From: Ruminococcus flavefaciens
GTDB taxonomy: Bacteria; Bacillota; Clostridia; Oscillospirales; Ruminococcaceae
Assembly: GCA_023667045.1 (NCBI GenBank)
Contig: JAMPAU010000007.1
Span: 1-64,000, forward strand
DNA: 64,000 nucleotides
Reading direction: 5' to 3'
Shown: positions 17,922-25,903 of the stretch, one piece after another
How positions within the stretch are numbered: the first letter of the stretch is position 1
Layout of the letters: every line of letters begins with the position of its first letter
Notes under the pieces: model-generated
The model's database searches: none
Told to the model about the DNA's origin: nothing
The model's input: only the letters and a program-made list of their open reading frames with translations
Made by a program: the position numbers and the translations under genes

Positions 17922-19421
17922 TTATTTTATTTTTCTGAATGAATCAGACAGACAGTTTAAAATATCACGTGGGAGCATAGCCTCATGAGTGAATTTTTCC
18001 GAGGCAATATCTCCGGCAAGTCCGTGCATATAAGCTCCGATATACGCCGACTTAAAAGCACCATAGCCCTGTCCGGCTACAGCACCGATTATTCCGGAAA
18101 GTATATCGCCACTTCCTCCCCTGCTCATACCTGCGTTGCCTGTGGGATTCACAGCGAAATTCTTTCTGTCTGCAATAACCGTGCCTGCACCTTTCAGCAC
18201 AACGGTAACACCGTACTTTTCAGCAAGTTTTCCGGCAGAATCAAAACGGTTTTCAGATACATCACTGATACTGCACTTCAGCAGACGTGACATTTCAGCC
18301 GTATGAGGTGTGAGAATAATATCTGTCTTTTTCTTTAGTAAAATATCTATGTCCGAAGCTATGCAGTTTATTCCGTCTGCGTCGATAATTACCGGAACTT
18401 TAGAATTTTCTATGACAAATTTCGTCAATTTAATTGTTTCCGGAGTAACACCCATTCCGCACCCTATCACAACGGCGTTATATTTTTTTAAGTCAAGCTT
18501 TTCCGGCTCGAAACGCATAAAGCCGTTATCATCATGAGACATCTCAATAAAAGTAGCCTCTGGTGCAAGCACTGAAACAGTATCAATGCACTTTCCGACA
18601 GTAGCAAGCTGAACCAGTCCAGCACCGCTCCTCAATGCTCCCGATACTGCAAAAAATCCTGCTCCCCTCATCAGATTACTTCCGGCAATAATCAGCACTT
18701 TCCCGAAAGTACCTTTGTGGGCTGTGCTTTTGCGTTCCGGCGGAAAATCCCTAAAATTATCACGCTCTGTGAGAATGTAGCTTTTATTTAGTGATTCAAC
18801 TGCTTTTTCGGGAATACCTATATCCGCAACAGTTATCTTTCCGCAAAAATCCCTTGCCGGATACTGAGACATTCCGGTTTTCATAAATCCAAAAGTAATT
18901 GTTTCGTCTGCCTTGAAAGCCCCCTCAGAAACCGTACCGCTGTAGCCGTTCACGCCTGACGGTATATCAACCGCTATCCTGTATGCATTGGGATTTACTT
19001 TAAAAATATCAGATATTTCCTTTCCGAGTTTACCGTGAAAACCCGTCCCGAAAACTCCGTCAATGATTATATCCGCCTGTGGCAGACACTGCCTGTAATC
19101 ATTTGTTATCTTGATAATCCCTTTAATATCACTGAACATTTCTTTTGAGAGTTCAGTTTTCGGCATACCGCATACCATAAGGACAGATATATTTTTATAG
19201 CCTATTTCTTTAAGGAGTTCACTAGCCACAAAACAATCGCCGGCATTATTGCCTGCTCCGGCAATAAAAACTATCTTCTTGTCAATGTTGTTTCCACACT
19301 GATAATTTATGATTCTTGCCAGTTCATATCCTGCTCTCACCATAAGCCGACCCTTTGAGACACCATATTTTTCGGAATTATCCTCAATAATACGCATCTG
19401 TTCCGGCGTAACTATACGCAT
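17922..19421 (-). CDS. nnrDE: Bifunctional NAD(P)H-hydrate repair enzyme (epimerase + dehydratase)
   Basis: 499 aa with two fused modules. Residues 1 to about 210 are the YjeF_N/NnrE epimerase domain (IVFIAGAGNNAGDCFVASELL, then IAVDIPSGVNGYSGTV) that interconverts R- and S-NAD(P)HX. Residues about 225-499 are the ribokinase-like NnrD dehydratase (GTFGKVLIIAGS, then NAGMSRGGSGDILSGIIGAV near the nucleotide site), which restores NAD(P)H. A housekeeping metabolite-repair enzyme. The start codon lies three bases after the stop of the preceding 114-aa gene, so it ends a four-gene transcript running from 20823. Confidence 0.95.
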   Translation of the reverse strand: MRIVTPEQMRIIEDNSEKYGVSKGRLMVRAGYELARIINYQCGNNIDKKIVFIAGAGNNAGDCFVASELLKEIGYKNISVLMVCGMPKTELSKEMFSDIKGIIKITNDYRQCLPQADIIIDGVFGTGFHGKLGKEISDIFKVNPNAYRIAVDIPSGVNGYSGTVSEGAFKADETITFGFMKTGMSQYPARDFCGKITVADIGIPEKAVESLNKSYILTERDNFRDFPPERKSTAHKGTFGKVLIIAGSNLMRGAGFFAVSGALRSGAGLVQLATVGKCIDTVSVLAPEATFIEMSHDDNGFMRFEPEKLDLKKYNAVVIGCGMGVTPETIKLTKFVIENSKVPVIIDADGINCIASDIDILLKKKTDIILTPHTAEMSRLLKCSISDVSENRFDSAGKLAEKYGVTVVLKGAGTVIADRKNFAVNPTGNAGMSRGGSGDILSGIIGAVAGQGYGAFKSAYIGAYMHGLAGDIASEKFTHEAMLPRDILNCLSDSFRKIK

Positions 19422-19424
19422 TTT

Positions 19425-19769
19425 TTACACTTCCCTTTTTAAGTAATTAAAATAATGATTGTAGTCTGTCCAGTATTCGAGGTAATAAAGCACTTCATCT
19501 TTAGACCTTGTTTCAAGTTTTTCAATCGGACTATAAAAAGGACTTTCCAAAGTCGTATCAACCATATAAAGAATATACTGCCCTCTGTCGAAGTCACCGT
19601 ACCAACCCAAATCAACAAGCAGATTGTTATTTTGCAGTTGCAGTAAGTCCTCGCACAATTCCAGACAGTATTCCTCACCGTCTGTTTCGGGGTTGTATTC
19701 GGAAAAGTTATTATATTTAACAGTCCAGCCGGAAGTGATTCTCAACGGTTGCAATTTAAAAGTTTTCAT
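19425..19769 (-). CDS. Small conserved-looking protein of unknown function
   Basis: 114 aa, soluble, acidic, rich in Tyr/Trp (LVDLGWYGDFDRGQYILYMVDT). No signal peptide or membrane segment. The compact aromatic sequence and its place after a DUF4375-like gene recall small immunity-type proteins of polymorphic toxin loci, but no toxin is in the window, so that remains a guess. Nine bases separate it from the gene upstream; AGGAGATA ribosome site. Confidence 0.6.
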   Translation of the reverse strand: MKTFKLQPLRITSGWTVKYNNFSEYNPETDGEEYCLELCEDLLQLQNNNLLVDLGWYGDFDRGQYILYMVDTTLESPFYSPIEKLETRSKDEVLYYLEYWTDYNHYFNYLKREV

Positions 19770-19778
19770 ATTTATCTC

Positions 19779-20273
19779 CTATAATTCAGAAATCCGCCTG
19801 TCCAGATAATCATAAAGCAACTGCCACATATCCAAACCGGTATTCAAGTACAACTGACTTTCAAGCCTTTCAATTTCGTCCATAACTTCCTCACTAAGTT
19901 CATTATCGTCAGAAAAAGTCAAAATATAGTATTCGCTATAACCCTTGCTTAAAAACTCCGCTCTCATCAAATTAGGAGAGATAAGACGGCATATTTCCGA
20001 AAGTATTTCAGCGTCTTTATGGTCGCCGATAGTCCGGAATGCCTTTATTATATGAGGTACATAATGACCTGTTGAGTTTTCAAAACAAGTGAATATGCCT
20101 TCCATGACTAATTCTGTGTCAAAATCAATCAGAAACATTGCCGTCTGAATAAAATCATCATATTCAAGCCATTGTGAACGCTCATAGTCCCATAGCTCAT
20201 GCGAGAGTTTTTCACAGAGTTCCGCACCGGAAAATTTCTTTATATCAATGCAACTTCCGTCAATCCATTTCAT
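19779..20273 (-). CDS. DMP19/DUF4375-like protein
   Basis: 164 aa, soluble and acidic. The pattern of LSHELWDYERSQWLEYDDFIQTAMFLIDFDTELVMEGI and the following helix pairs fits the DUF4375 (DMP19) family. Neisseria DMP19 is a DNA mimic that blocks a repressor, but most family members are uncharacterised. Start chosen at ATG 20273, one base after the upstream TGA (20275-20277); a longer in-frame TTG start at 20297 would overlap that gene. The GAGGA site lies inside the upstream coding end, suggesting translational coupling. Confidence 0.6.
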   Translation of the reverse strand: MKWIDGSCIDIKKFSGAELCEKLSHELWDYERSQWLEYDDFIQTAMFLIDFDTELVMEGIFTCFENSTGHYVPHIIKAFRTIGDHKDAEILSEICRLISPNLMRAEFLSKGYSEYYILTFSDDNELSEEVMDEIERLESQLYLNTGLDMWQLLYDYLDRRISEL

Positions 20274-20274
20274 G

Positions 20275-20823
20275 TCAGCTAAGTTCCTCTTTAGCAAACC
20301 TGCTTCTTACATTTGACGGCAGAAAACGCTTTATATTTTCAATCATTCTTTCGTCTGGAGCAAAGACAAGCCTTGTCAGACCGTAATCCTCGTGCTGAAA
20401 GTCCGCATAGTACTCATGAGAAGCTATATTATCCGAACTGATTACAACAGTCATATTTTCCGGCTCGTCAATGTCTTCACTGTACTTACCGAAAGCCGTG
20501 AACTTATTAACCTCAACGCTTATAAGCGATTTACGTTTTTTCTTTGCAATAATCTTATCAACATCAAGCTCGCCGTTAGTAAAAGCGTATTCATACTCCA
20601 CATATGACGACTGAACTTTATTGAAAGTAAGATACCCTGCACCCACAGCAAGAACAAATCCGACAAGCGAAAGTATAGGATTTCCGAGTGTAATAATCCC
20701 GACCGCTATGAATACAAGCGTACTGACTATTCCAAGTACTGTAGTAAGCGTGCGTTTAGTTTTTTCGGAAGCCGTTTCATTTTTCTTAACAAGCTGTTCT
20801 GCAAAATTATCCATCATTTTCAA
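20275..20823 (-). CDS. Two-helix membrane protein of unknown function
   Basis: 182 aa. Cytoplasmic N-terminal 25 residues, two adjacent transmembrane helices (about 26-45 and 49-66: TVLGIVSTLVFIAVGIITLG and ILSLVGFVLAVGAGYLTF), then a soluble domain with alternating strands (VEYEYAFTNGELDVDKIIAKKKRKSL), a PH-like/bPH look seen in Firmicute membrane proteins. First gene of the 20823-to-17922 transcript, with a promoter at 20953-20981. Function unknown. Confidence 0.65.
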   Translation of the reverse strand: MKMMDNFAEQLVKKNETASEKTKRTLTTVLGIVSTLVFIAVGIITLGNPILSLVGFVLAVGAGYLTFNKVQSSYVEYEYAFTNGELDVDKIIAKKKRKSLISVEVNKFTAFGKYSEDIDEPENMTVVISSDNIASHEYYADFQHEDYGLTRLVFAPDERMIENIKRFLPSNVRSRFAKEELS

Positions 20824-20932
20824 TATCTCCGTTTCATTTAAATAATATATATATCATAACATAAAAAAATGCTTATTTCAAGAAACTGTCATGTTTTTAA
20901 AAAAATTTAATAATATTCTTCAAAAACTATGT

Positions 20933-20961
20933 TTGACGAAATCCGTTTAATATGCTATAAT
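20933..20961 (+). promoter_or_regulatory. Promoter for the 145-aa/ArsR/amidohydrolase genes
   Basis: TTGACG at 20933-20938 and TATAAT at 20956-20961, 17-base spacing, 24 bases before the GTG start of the first gene. The ArsR-family gene two cistrons down could act here, but no clear 12-2-12 palindrome was seen. Confidence 0.75.
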
Positions 20962-20981
20962 ATAAGAAAACAGGAGGTATA
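20953..20981 (-). promoter_or_regulatory. Promoter for the 20823-to-17922 gene set
   Basis: On the minus strand TTGAAA (20981-20976) and TATGAT (20958-20953) are 17 bases apart. It overlaps in space with the divergent plus-strand promoter at 20933-20961. Confidence 0.65.
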
Positions 20982-20984
20982 AGG

Positions 20985-21422
20985 GTGGAATTTATACTTG
21001 TTATTGCAGTAATAGCAGTACTGTGTATAATCTTTCAGGTAAGTATGGATTTGATAATTGCAGGAATCGCAATACTTGCCGTACTGATTATCATGGCTAT
21101 GACGATACTTTTTATATATTTTTTTATACGTCTGCTTTTTTCAAAAAAGGTCGAGGCATATTTTTCAGAAATAATCCAGCCAAAAGAAAATAAGTTTCGG
21201 ACAGCCTGCTATATAGTTGACGGCGTAAAGTACTTATGCGTATTTCCGGCAGAGTCTGTACTGCTGAACGGTCTTTACAAAAAAGACAAAAAATACCATG
21301 TATGGCTTAACAGGCGTATGAACCGTGTGTATGACAGGTTCGCTTTCGCAACGTGTGTAACGGGCTTTTCGGTTAGTGTGCTTATTATGACCGCAGTGAT
21401 TTTTATATACCTCACAGTTTAA
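20985..21422 (+). CDS. Small membrane protein, N- and C-terminal helices
   Basis: 145 aa. The first 50 residues are almost wholly hydrophobic (two transmembrane helices), the centre is a basic soluble segment with a YIVDGVKYLCVFPAE hairpin, and the C-terminal 20 residues form another membrane helix. Start is GTG 20985 after CAGGAGG. Fifteen bases precede the ArsR gene, so it is the first cistron of that transcript. No family recognised; a metal-handling role is only suggested by the neighbour. Confidence 0.65.
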   Translation: MEFILVIAVIAVLCIIFQVSMDLIIAGIAILAVLIIMAMTILFIYFFIRLLFSKKVEAYFSEIIQPKENKFRTACYIVDGVKYLCVFPAESVLLNGLYKKDKKYHVWLNRRMNRVYDRFAFATCVTGFSVSVLIMTAVIFIYLTV

Positions 21423-21437
21423 GATAAGGAGAAAAAA

Positions 21438-21788
21438 ATGAATAGAGAAATTAACGGCGTTCATGGAGTAAATAATAATCTGGAAGAAAAAATCTCAAAA
21501 ATCTCTCCTGACGATACTGTACTATATGATACCGCTGAACTGCTTAAAGTATTCGGCGAATCCACAAGAATACGTATAATTTTCGTGCTGTGTCAAGGTG
21601 AATTATGCGTGCGTGACATAGCAGGCAGACTTGAAATGACCCAGTCAGCAATATCTCATCAGTTGCGTGTACTTAAACAGGCTCGCCTTGTCAGCACACG
21701 CCGTGACGGAAAAACTATCTTCTACTCGCTCTGCGACGACCATGTAAAAACTATCTTCTACCACGCTATAGAACACGTAATGGAGTGA
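21438..21788 (+). CDS. ArsR/SmtB-family regulator with an alpha-5 type zinc site
   Basis: 116-aa winged-helix repressor. Recognition helix in MTQSAISHQLRVLKQARLV. The alpha-3 motif reads ELCVRDIA, so the second cysteine of the ELCVCDL soft-metal site is Arg and that site is probably absent. The C-terminal helix DDHVKTIFYHAIEHVME has D-x-H, then 10 residues, H, x2, E, which matches the spacing of the zinc ligands in SmtB/CzrA (D, H, H, E/H). Zinc or cobalt sensing is therefore likelier than arsenic or cadmium sensing. No obvious exporter is next door. Confidence 0.88.
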   Translation: MNREINGVHGVNNNLEEKISKISPDDTVLYDTAELLKVFGESTRIRIIFVLCQGELCVRDIAGRLEMTQSAISHQLRVLKQARLVSTRRDGKTIFYSLCDDHVKTIFYHAIEHVME

Positions 21789-21796
21789 ATTTTTTT

Positions 21797-22607
21797 ATGC
21801 AGTATTTTGATTTTCACACACACATTTACTGAAAGTCTCGCCCAGCGTGCCTTGTCGGGACTTTCAGAAACAAGCGGAAAAATTCCCACAACCGACGGCA
21901 CTGTAAAAGGTCTCCGGAAAATAATGACCGAAAACAATATCAGTGAATTTCTTGTACTTCCGGTGGCTACAAAACCCTCACAGCAGACCGCCATAAACAA
22001 CTGGGCTTCTGAAATAATGGGAAACGGTCTCTATGCCTGCGGAACTATTCACCCCGACGCTGACAACGCTTTTGAAGAAATCGACCGCATAAAATCACTC
22101 GGTCTCTACGGCGTGAAATTCCATTCGGAATATCAGCATTTTTGTCCAGACGAGGAGAGAATGTTTCCGATATATGAAAAAATAGCTGAAAATGGTCTTA
22201 TTGCTGTATTTCACGGAGGCTGGGACCCTTTCGGCGACGGCGAAATAAGATGTACTCCGGAACGCATGGCACGTGCTGTGGCGAGAGTTCCTCAGCTTAC
22301 TTTTGTCACGGCACATCTCGGCGGTATAAATGTATGGGACGACGTTGAAAAATACCTCGCCGGAAAATTTGATAATCTCTATCTTGACGTAAGCGTTATT
22401 GCGAGTTTCGGAATAAGCGACAATCAGCTTTTAAGAATTATCAGAACTCACGGCACAGACAAGATACTTTTCGGGAGCGACTGCCCTTGGGACAACCCCA
22501 CAAATGAACTTAATATGATACACAGACTTCCGCTTGATGAGGAAGACATGGAAAAAATCTTTTTCAGAAATGCACACCGTATTCTGAAACTACCAAAGTA
22601 TATATAA
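21797..22607 (+). pseudogene. Amidohydrolase (COG2159-like) with a frameshift near its N-terminus
   Basis: The expected start is ATG 21797, nine bases after the ArsR stop, reading MQYFDFHTHIY and then TGA (21830-21832). That segment is the first strand of an amidohydrolase with its H-x-H metal pair. The remainder (ESLAQRALSGL onward to 22607) continues in the +1 frame and is intact: GVKFHSEYQHF, AVFHGGWDPFGD, VTAHLGGINVWDD and ILFGSDCPWDNP, carrying further metal ligands. A TTG at 21807 opens the downstream frame but has no ribosome site and loses HxH. So it is a frameshift mutant, a base-call error in the CACACACATTTAC run, or a programmed shift. About 265 aa if restored. Confidence 0.8.
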
Positions 22608-22608
22608 T

Positions 22609-22637
22609 TTGACTGATTAACAGAATATTAGGATAAT
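22609..22637 (+). promoter_or_regulatory. Promoter of the CPBP-like gene
   Basis: TTGACT at 22609-22614 and GATAAT at 22632-22637 with a 17-base spacer, immediately after the amidohydrolase stop codon. Confidence 0.55.
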
Positions 22638-22712
22638 ATAACTAAAATAATAACATTAAGTACCAATAATTATGATAAAATATACTACAGGCGGTATTAG
22701 GGGGTGTATAGT

Positions 22713-23876
22713 ATGAAAACTGCCGACAATAACGAAAAAACTATTATAGATGTTGTAGAAGAATTTGACTACTCAACACAGAACAAAAATTACAGCAATG
22801 CTTTCAGAAAATGGCGGAAAAATAAAAGCAATCCCTTTGCATTCAATTTCTCAGTAAATAAAAAGGAAAGTATTTTCATAGACGGTAAAGGCTTTGTAAG
22901 CAATTCCCCTGCTGAATCGGAACATGAAACGATAAGCAGGATTTTTTTTGTAATCGGCTCTGCAATGCTTTTATGGGTCACTATCGACAATATTATAGGC
23001 AAAATGATTATATATCTTCTTGATATTCTCGGCGTAAACATACATACTGCTTTTTTCAATACATCATGCTACGGTGGAAGTATTGAAATAGTCGCTTCAA
23101 TGATAATAATATCGCTGATTAAAATATACACTCCGGCGTTTTATATACATAAAAAGCTTAAAATGCCTTTTAAGGTTGAATTTATGAGTACAATGAATCA
23201 CCCCAGCGAGCTGATAAATGCAATGGCTATGTCTCTTATTGTATGTACAGTAATAAGCATTCCTGACGCTTATTCAAGCAGTGCAAAAGAAATATACTCA
23301 TATTTCAAAAGCATAGACACGGATATTTCAGTATGGGGACAGGCTGAATATGTAATCTATACTATATTTGATGTTATTATAATGTCAGTATCATCAGAGA
23401 TACTTTTTAGGGGGGCAGTTTTTTCAGCACTCCGTCAGTTCGGGGATATTTTCGCCATTATTGTTACTGCTGTAATGTCAGCACTCCTTACACAAAACTT
23501 TCCGGATATGCTTACAGTTTTTACTATTTCGGTGATAGCTTCAATCGGTATGCTAAAAAGCGGTTCGATTTTCACGGCATTTGCAGTGAGTACAGTATTC
23601 AAGATGTATCAGCTTAGTATTGTTATTATTGAGGCGAGCAACTCTGATAATATGTTTCTCATAAGAAACCTCGTTATGACCGGAATCTTTATCATAGGTA
23701 CTATTGCAGTGATTATCATAAATATTGCTGGAAAACACAAGGGCAGACGTTACCTTGCTGAATATCATTCAGAAATATCTCTGAAAGAACGTCTTATATT
23801 TTCGTTCAAGTCGTTTCCGTTCATGGCAGTTGCAGTAATATGTCTGATTGCATCAGTTATCAAAATAATCTATTAG
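22713..23876 (+). CDS. CPBP/ABI-like polytopic membrane protein with degenerate catalytic motifs
   Basis: 387 aa, about eight hydrophobic helices after a soluble 70-residue N-terminus. The segment SSEILFRGAVFSALRQFG aligns with the EExxxR motif of CPBP intramembrane proteases, but the first Glu is Ser. The next helix (VMSALLTQNFPDM) lacks the usual histidine. It is thus a CPBP homologue that is probably atypical or inactive as a protease. ATG 22713 preferred over GTG 22704 because the AGGGGG site overlaps the GTG. Eleven bases precede tadA, so they may be co-transcribed. Confidence 0.65.
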   Translation: MKTADNNEKTIIDVVEEFDYSTQNKNYSNAFRKWRKNKSNPFAFNFSVNKKESIFIDGKGFVSNSPAESEHETISRIFFVIGSAMLLWVTIDNIIGKMIIYLLDILGVNIHTAFFNTSCYGGSIEIVASMIIISLIKIYTPAFYIHKKLKMPFKVEFMSTMNHPSELINAMAMSLIVCTVISIPDAYSSSAKEIYSYFKSIDTDISVWGQAEYVIYTIFDVIIMSVSSEILFRGAVFSALRQFGDIFAIIVTAVMSALLTQNFPDMLTVFTISVIASIGMLKSGSIFTAFAVSTVFKMYQLSIVIIEASNSDNMFLIRNLVMTGIFIIGTIAVIIINIAGKHKGRRYLAEYHSEISLKERLIFSFKSFPFMAVAVICLIASVIKIIY

Positions 23877-23886
23877 AGGGATTTTT

Positions 23887-24369
23887 ATGGAAAGATACAT
23901 GAAAAGAGCCATTGAACTGGCTGAAATATCCGCAAGTGAGGGAGAAGTTCCGGTGGGAGCGGTTATTGTAAAGAAGACCACAGGCGAAATAGTCGGCGAG
24001 GGGCGGAATATGCGTGAGAGCAGTAAAAACGCCCTCGCCCATGCTGAAATAATAGCCATAGATATGGCTTGCCGTACTCTCGGCGGTTGGAGACTGCCAG
24101 AATGCGAAATGTATATCACTCTCGAACCCTGCCCCATGTGTTGCGGTGCTATAATAAATGCCCGTATTGACAATGTGATTTTCGGGGCTTACGACGTGAA
24201 AAGCGGTTCTGCCGTATCTGTGCAGAAAATATTTGAACTGCCATATAATTACCGTCCGGAAGTGACAGGCGGTGTAATGGAAAAGGAATGTGCAGATATT
24301 TTATCCCTGTTTTTCCGGCAATTACGTGAGAAGAAAAAATTTTCAAAAAAATTTTCAAAAAACTCTTGA
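23887..24369 (+). CDS. tadA: tRNA adenosine(34) deaminase
   Basis: 160 aa. Converts A34 to inosine in tRNA-Arg(ACG). Zinc site HAE in ALAHAEIIAID and P-C-x-x-C in LEPCPMCCGAII, with the catalytic Glu in HAE; GEVPVGAVIV at the N-terminus is typical. Normal length; the C-terminus ends in a basic Lys/Phe tail. Follows the CPBP-like gene closely and precedes tRNA-Leu, which has its own promoter. Confidence 0.95.
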   Translation: MERYMKRAIELAEISASEGEVPVGAVIVKKTTGEIVGEGRNMRESSKNALAHAEIIAIDMACRTLGGWRLPECEMYITLEPCPMCCGAIINARIDNVIFGAYDVKSGSAVSVQKIFELPYNYRPEVTGGVMEKECADILSLFFRQLREKKKFSKKFSKNS

Positions 24370-24394
24370 CAAATCGTTTTTTATGTGCTATAAT
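24366..24394 (+). promoter_or_regulatory. Consensus promoter for tRNA-Leu
   Basis: TTGACA at 24366-24371 (overlapping the tadA stop codon) and TATAAT at 24389-24394, 17-base spacing. The 51-base stretch before the tRNA contains GCAGT...ACTGC, a possible leader stem removed during processing. Confidence 0.88.
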
Positions 24395-24445
24395 ATTAAA
24401 GCAGTCGGGTGATAAGCCCCTTGTAAAACCTAATTGTACTGCAAT

Positions 24446-24530
24446 GCGAGTGTGCTGGAATAGGCAGACAGGCACGTTTGAGGGGCGTGTGTCGAAGGAC
24501 GTATGGGTTCAAGTCCCATTACTCGCACCA
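24446..24530 (+). tRNA. tRNA-Leu (GAG anticodon)
   Basis: 85-nt class II tRNA with a long variable arm. Acceptor GCGAGTG pairs with TACTCGC (one G-U), the T arm contains GGTTCAAGTCC, and CCA is encoded at the end. The anticodon loop TTGAGGG gives GAG, leucine. Confidence 0.94.
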
Positions 24531-24534
24531 TAAA

Positions 24535-24566
24535 AAGACTTCTCTTTCTGAGAGGTCTTTTTTATT
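24535..24566 (+). terminator. Terminator after tRNA-Leu
   Basis: AAGACTTCTC-TTTCT-GAGAGGTCTT hairpin (one mismatch/GU) with a T-rich tail directly after the tRNA. Confidence 0.82.
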
Positions 24567-24575
24567 TTCTATAGA

Positions 24576-24615
24576 TAAAAAAATCCCTGCCGGAATTTGT
24601 ACCGACAGGGAAATT
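24576..24615 (-). terminator. Terminator after the CAP-dockerin gene
   Basis: TCCCTGCCGG and CCGACAGGGA form a stem flanked by A and T runs, just downstream of the minus-strand stop codon at 24619. Confidence 0.82.
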
Positions 24616-24618
24616 TAT

Positions 24619-25770
24619 TTATACATTATCTTTCAGAAATTCTTCAAATGAAAGTGTACCGCCTGTTGATACTTCCGCATAATAGCTTAAAATCAGCGAG
24701 GAATCAACGGCATTTACCTGTCCGTCAGCATTTACATCAGCAAATTTACTCTGTTCTTCATTAAGGGTTGAGGGGTTATTAACGGACAACTCTGCATATT
24801 CAGTAAGCACAATTGTAGCGTCAACTGCATCTATATACTCATCGCCGTTGATATTGCCGAGTGAATAAGACGGTTTTTCTAAAGTCTTGAAAGTCCTGTT
24901 ATATTTTTCGGCATAAGCCTGTGCTGTGGAGTTTTCATATCCATAGATAACGGCGTTTGAGTCAATCGTAAACGCACTGTCGTCTATCTCGCATTCGGGA
25001 TTCATGAAAGTTATTTCCTCAAGAGATGTACACTCATAGAATGCATAACTTGAAACTTTCTTTATATGCTCCGGAACTGTCACCTTTTTCAGATTCGACA
25101 TCTTACAGAATGTCCATGTGCCTATGCTTTGTACGTCACTGCCGAAATAAATTTCTGTAATGTTATCGCATTCGGACACCCACGGACGACCGCCGGAAAC
25201 AAAGTCGCACATATTTCCGAAACATTCTACTGTCAGCACACTGTTGGAAACATTCCACTTTAAAGCGTCTTTTGCAAAATTCTGCACACAGTAATAATAA
25301 CCGTCAGCATAAGCAACCCCCACGCCTATATCTGTGAACCACTCCCTCAGAATATTTTCACGGTGTCCAGTGGAGTTCATCCAGCCATTCATAGCCTCCT
25401 GCGGAACATCATCATATCCAGACATCTTTAATATATTTTCGCCGTTGCCGGAAGCGTATATATTATTCTCGTCAAGAATAGTATTCCACAATGTGCCGTC
25501 GGGTCTATAATGCGAATACTCTGTTATAATCTCCTCTGCTCTTTTTTGAGCCACAGCATTCAAGTAGGGGTTAAACGTAAGCGGTTCAAGACCCTCTTTA
25601 GCTCTTTCCTCGTTTACCATTTCAAAGATACTCTCAGCATATCCGGCAAGCGTTTCATCTTCGGCGGAAGAAACTGCCGAGACGTTCATTACACTGCCCG
25701 ACCTCTGCGAAATACCTGCTCCCGTCACAGCCATTAATACCGCTGTGATACCTGCTATTATTTTTTTCAT
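24619..25770 (-). CDS. Secreted CAP-domain (SCP/PR1-like) protein with LRR segment and dockerin
   Basis: 383 aa. Signal peptide, then a CAP domain (about 45-170): MVNEERAKEGLEPLTFNPYL, SHYRPDGTLW, GENI and MNSTGHRENIL, with the His and Glu of the CAP cavity. Next come two or three BspA-type LRR units and the segment GYENSTAQAYAEKYNR shared with the LRR proteins. The C-terminal dockerin (about 305-383) has GNINGDEYIDAVDAT and DVNADGQVNAVDSS repeats ending YYAEVSTGG. This DAVDxx type resembles the ScaB/CttA dockerin here. Bacterial CAP proteins have no agreed activity; surface attachment through the dockerin is the firm inference. Confidence 0.87.
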   Translation of the reverse strand: MKKIIAGITAVLMAVTGAGISQRSGSVMNVSAVSSAEDETLAGYAESIFEMVNEERAKEGLEPLTFNPYLNAVAQKRAEEIITEYSHYRPDGTLWNTILDENNIYASGNGENILKMSGYDDVPQEAMNGWMNSTGHRENILREWFTDIGVGVAYADGYYYCVQNFAKDALKWNVSNSVLTVECFGNMCDFVSGGRPWVSECDNITEIYFGSDVQSIGTWTFCKMSNLKKVTVPEHIKKVSSYAFYECTSLEEITFMNPECEIDDSAFTIDSNAVIYGYENSTAQAYAEKYNRTFKTLEKPSYSLGNINGDEYIDAVDATIVLTEYAELSVNNPSTLNEEQSKFADVNADGQVNAVDSSLILSYYAEVSTGGTLSFEEFLKDNV

Positions 25771-25866
25771 ATAAAACTCCCTTTCATAAAGTTGTATAAT
25801 TATTATACATTACATATTATAATATGTCAAGTAATTATAAAACGCCATATAAAAGGAGTTTTTCAT

Positions 25867-25898
25867 GAAAAAACTGCCGATATATTACCGGCAGTTTT
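25867..25898 (-). terminator. Terminator after LRR-dockerin gene B
   Basis: AAACTGCCG-loop-CGGCAGTTT hairpin with T/A flanks, six bases beyond the minus-strand stop codon. Confidence 0.85.
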
Positions 25899-25903
25899 AT
25901 TTT

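Noticed and set aside
21807-22607. Amidohydrolase as an intact gene from TTG 21807
   Set aside because: No ribosome site precedes that TTG and it discards the HxH metal motif, which is present in the adjacent frame from ATG 21797.
24395-24445. Separate small RNA before tRNA-Leu
   Set aside because: The segment between promoter and tRNA is only 51 bases and better explained as a processed tRNA leader; no known RNA family was recognised.
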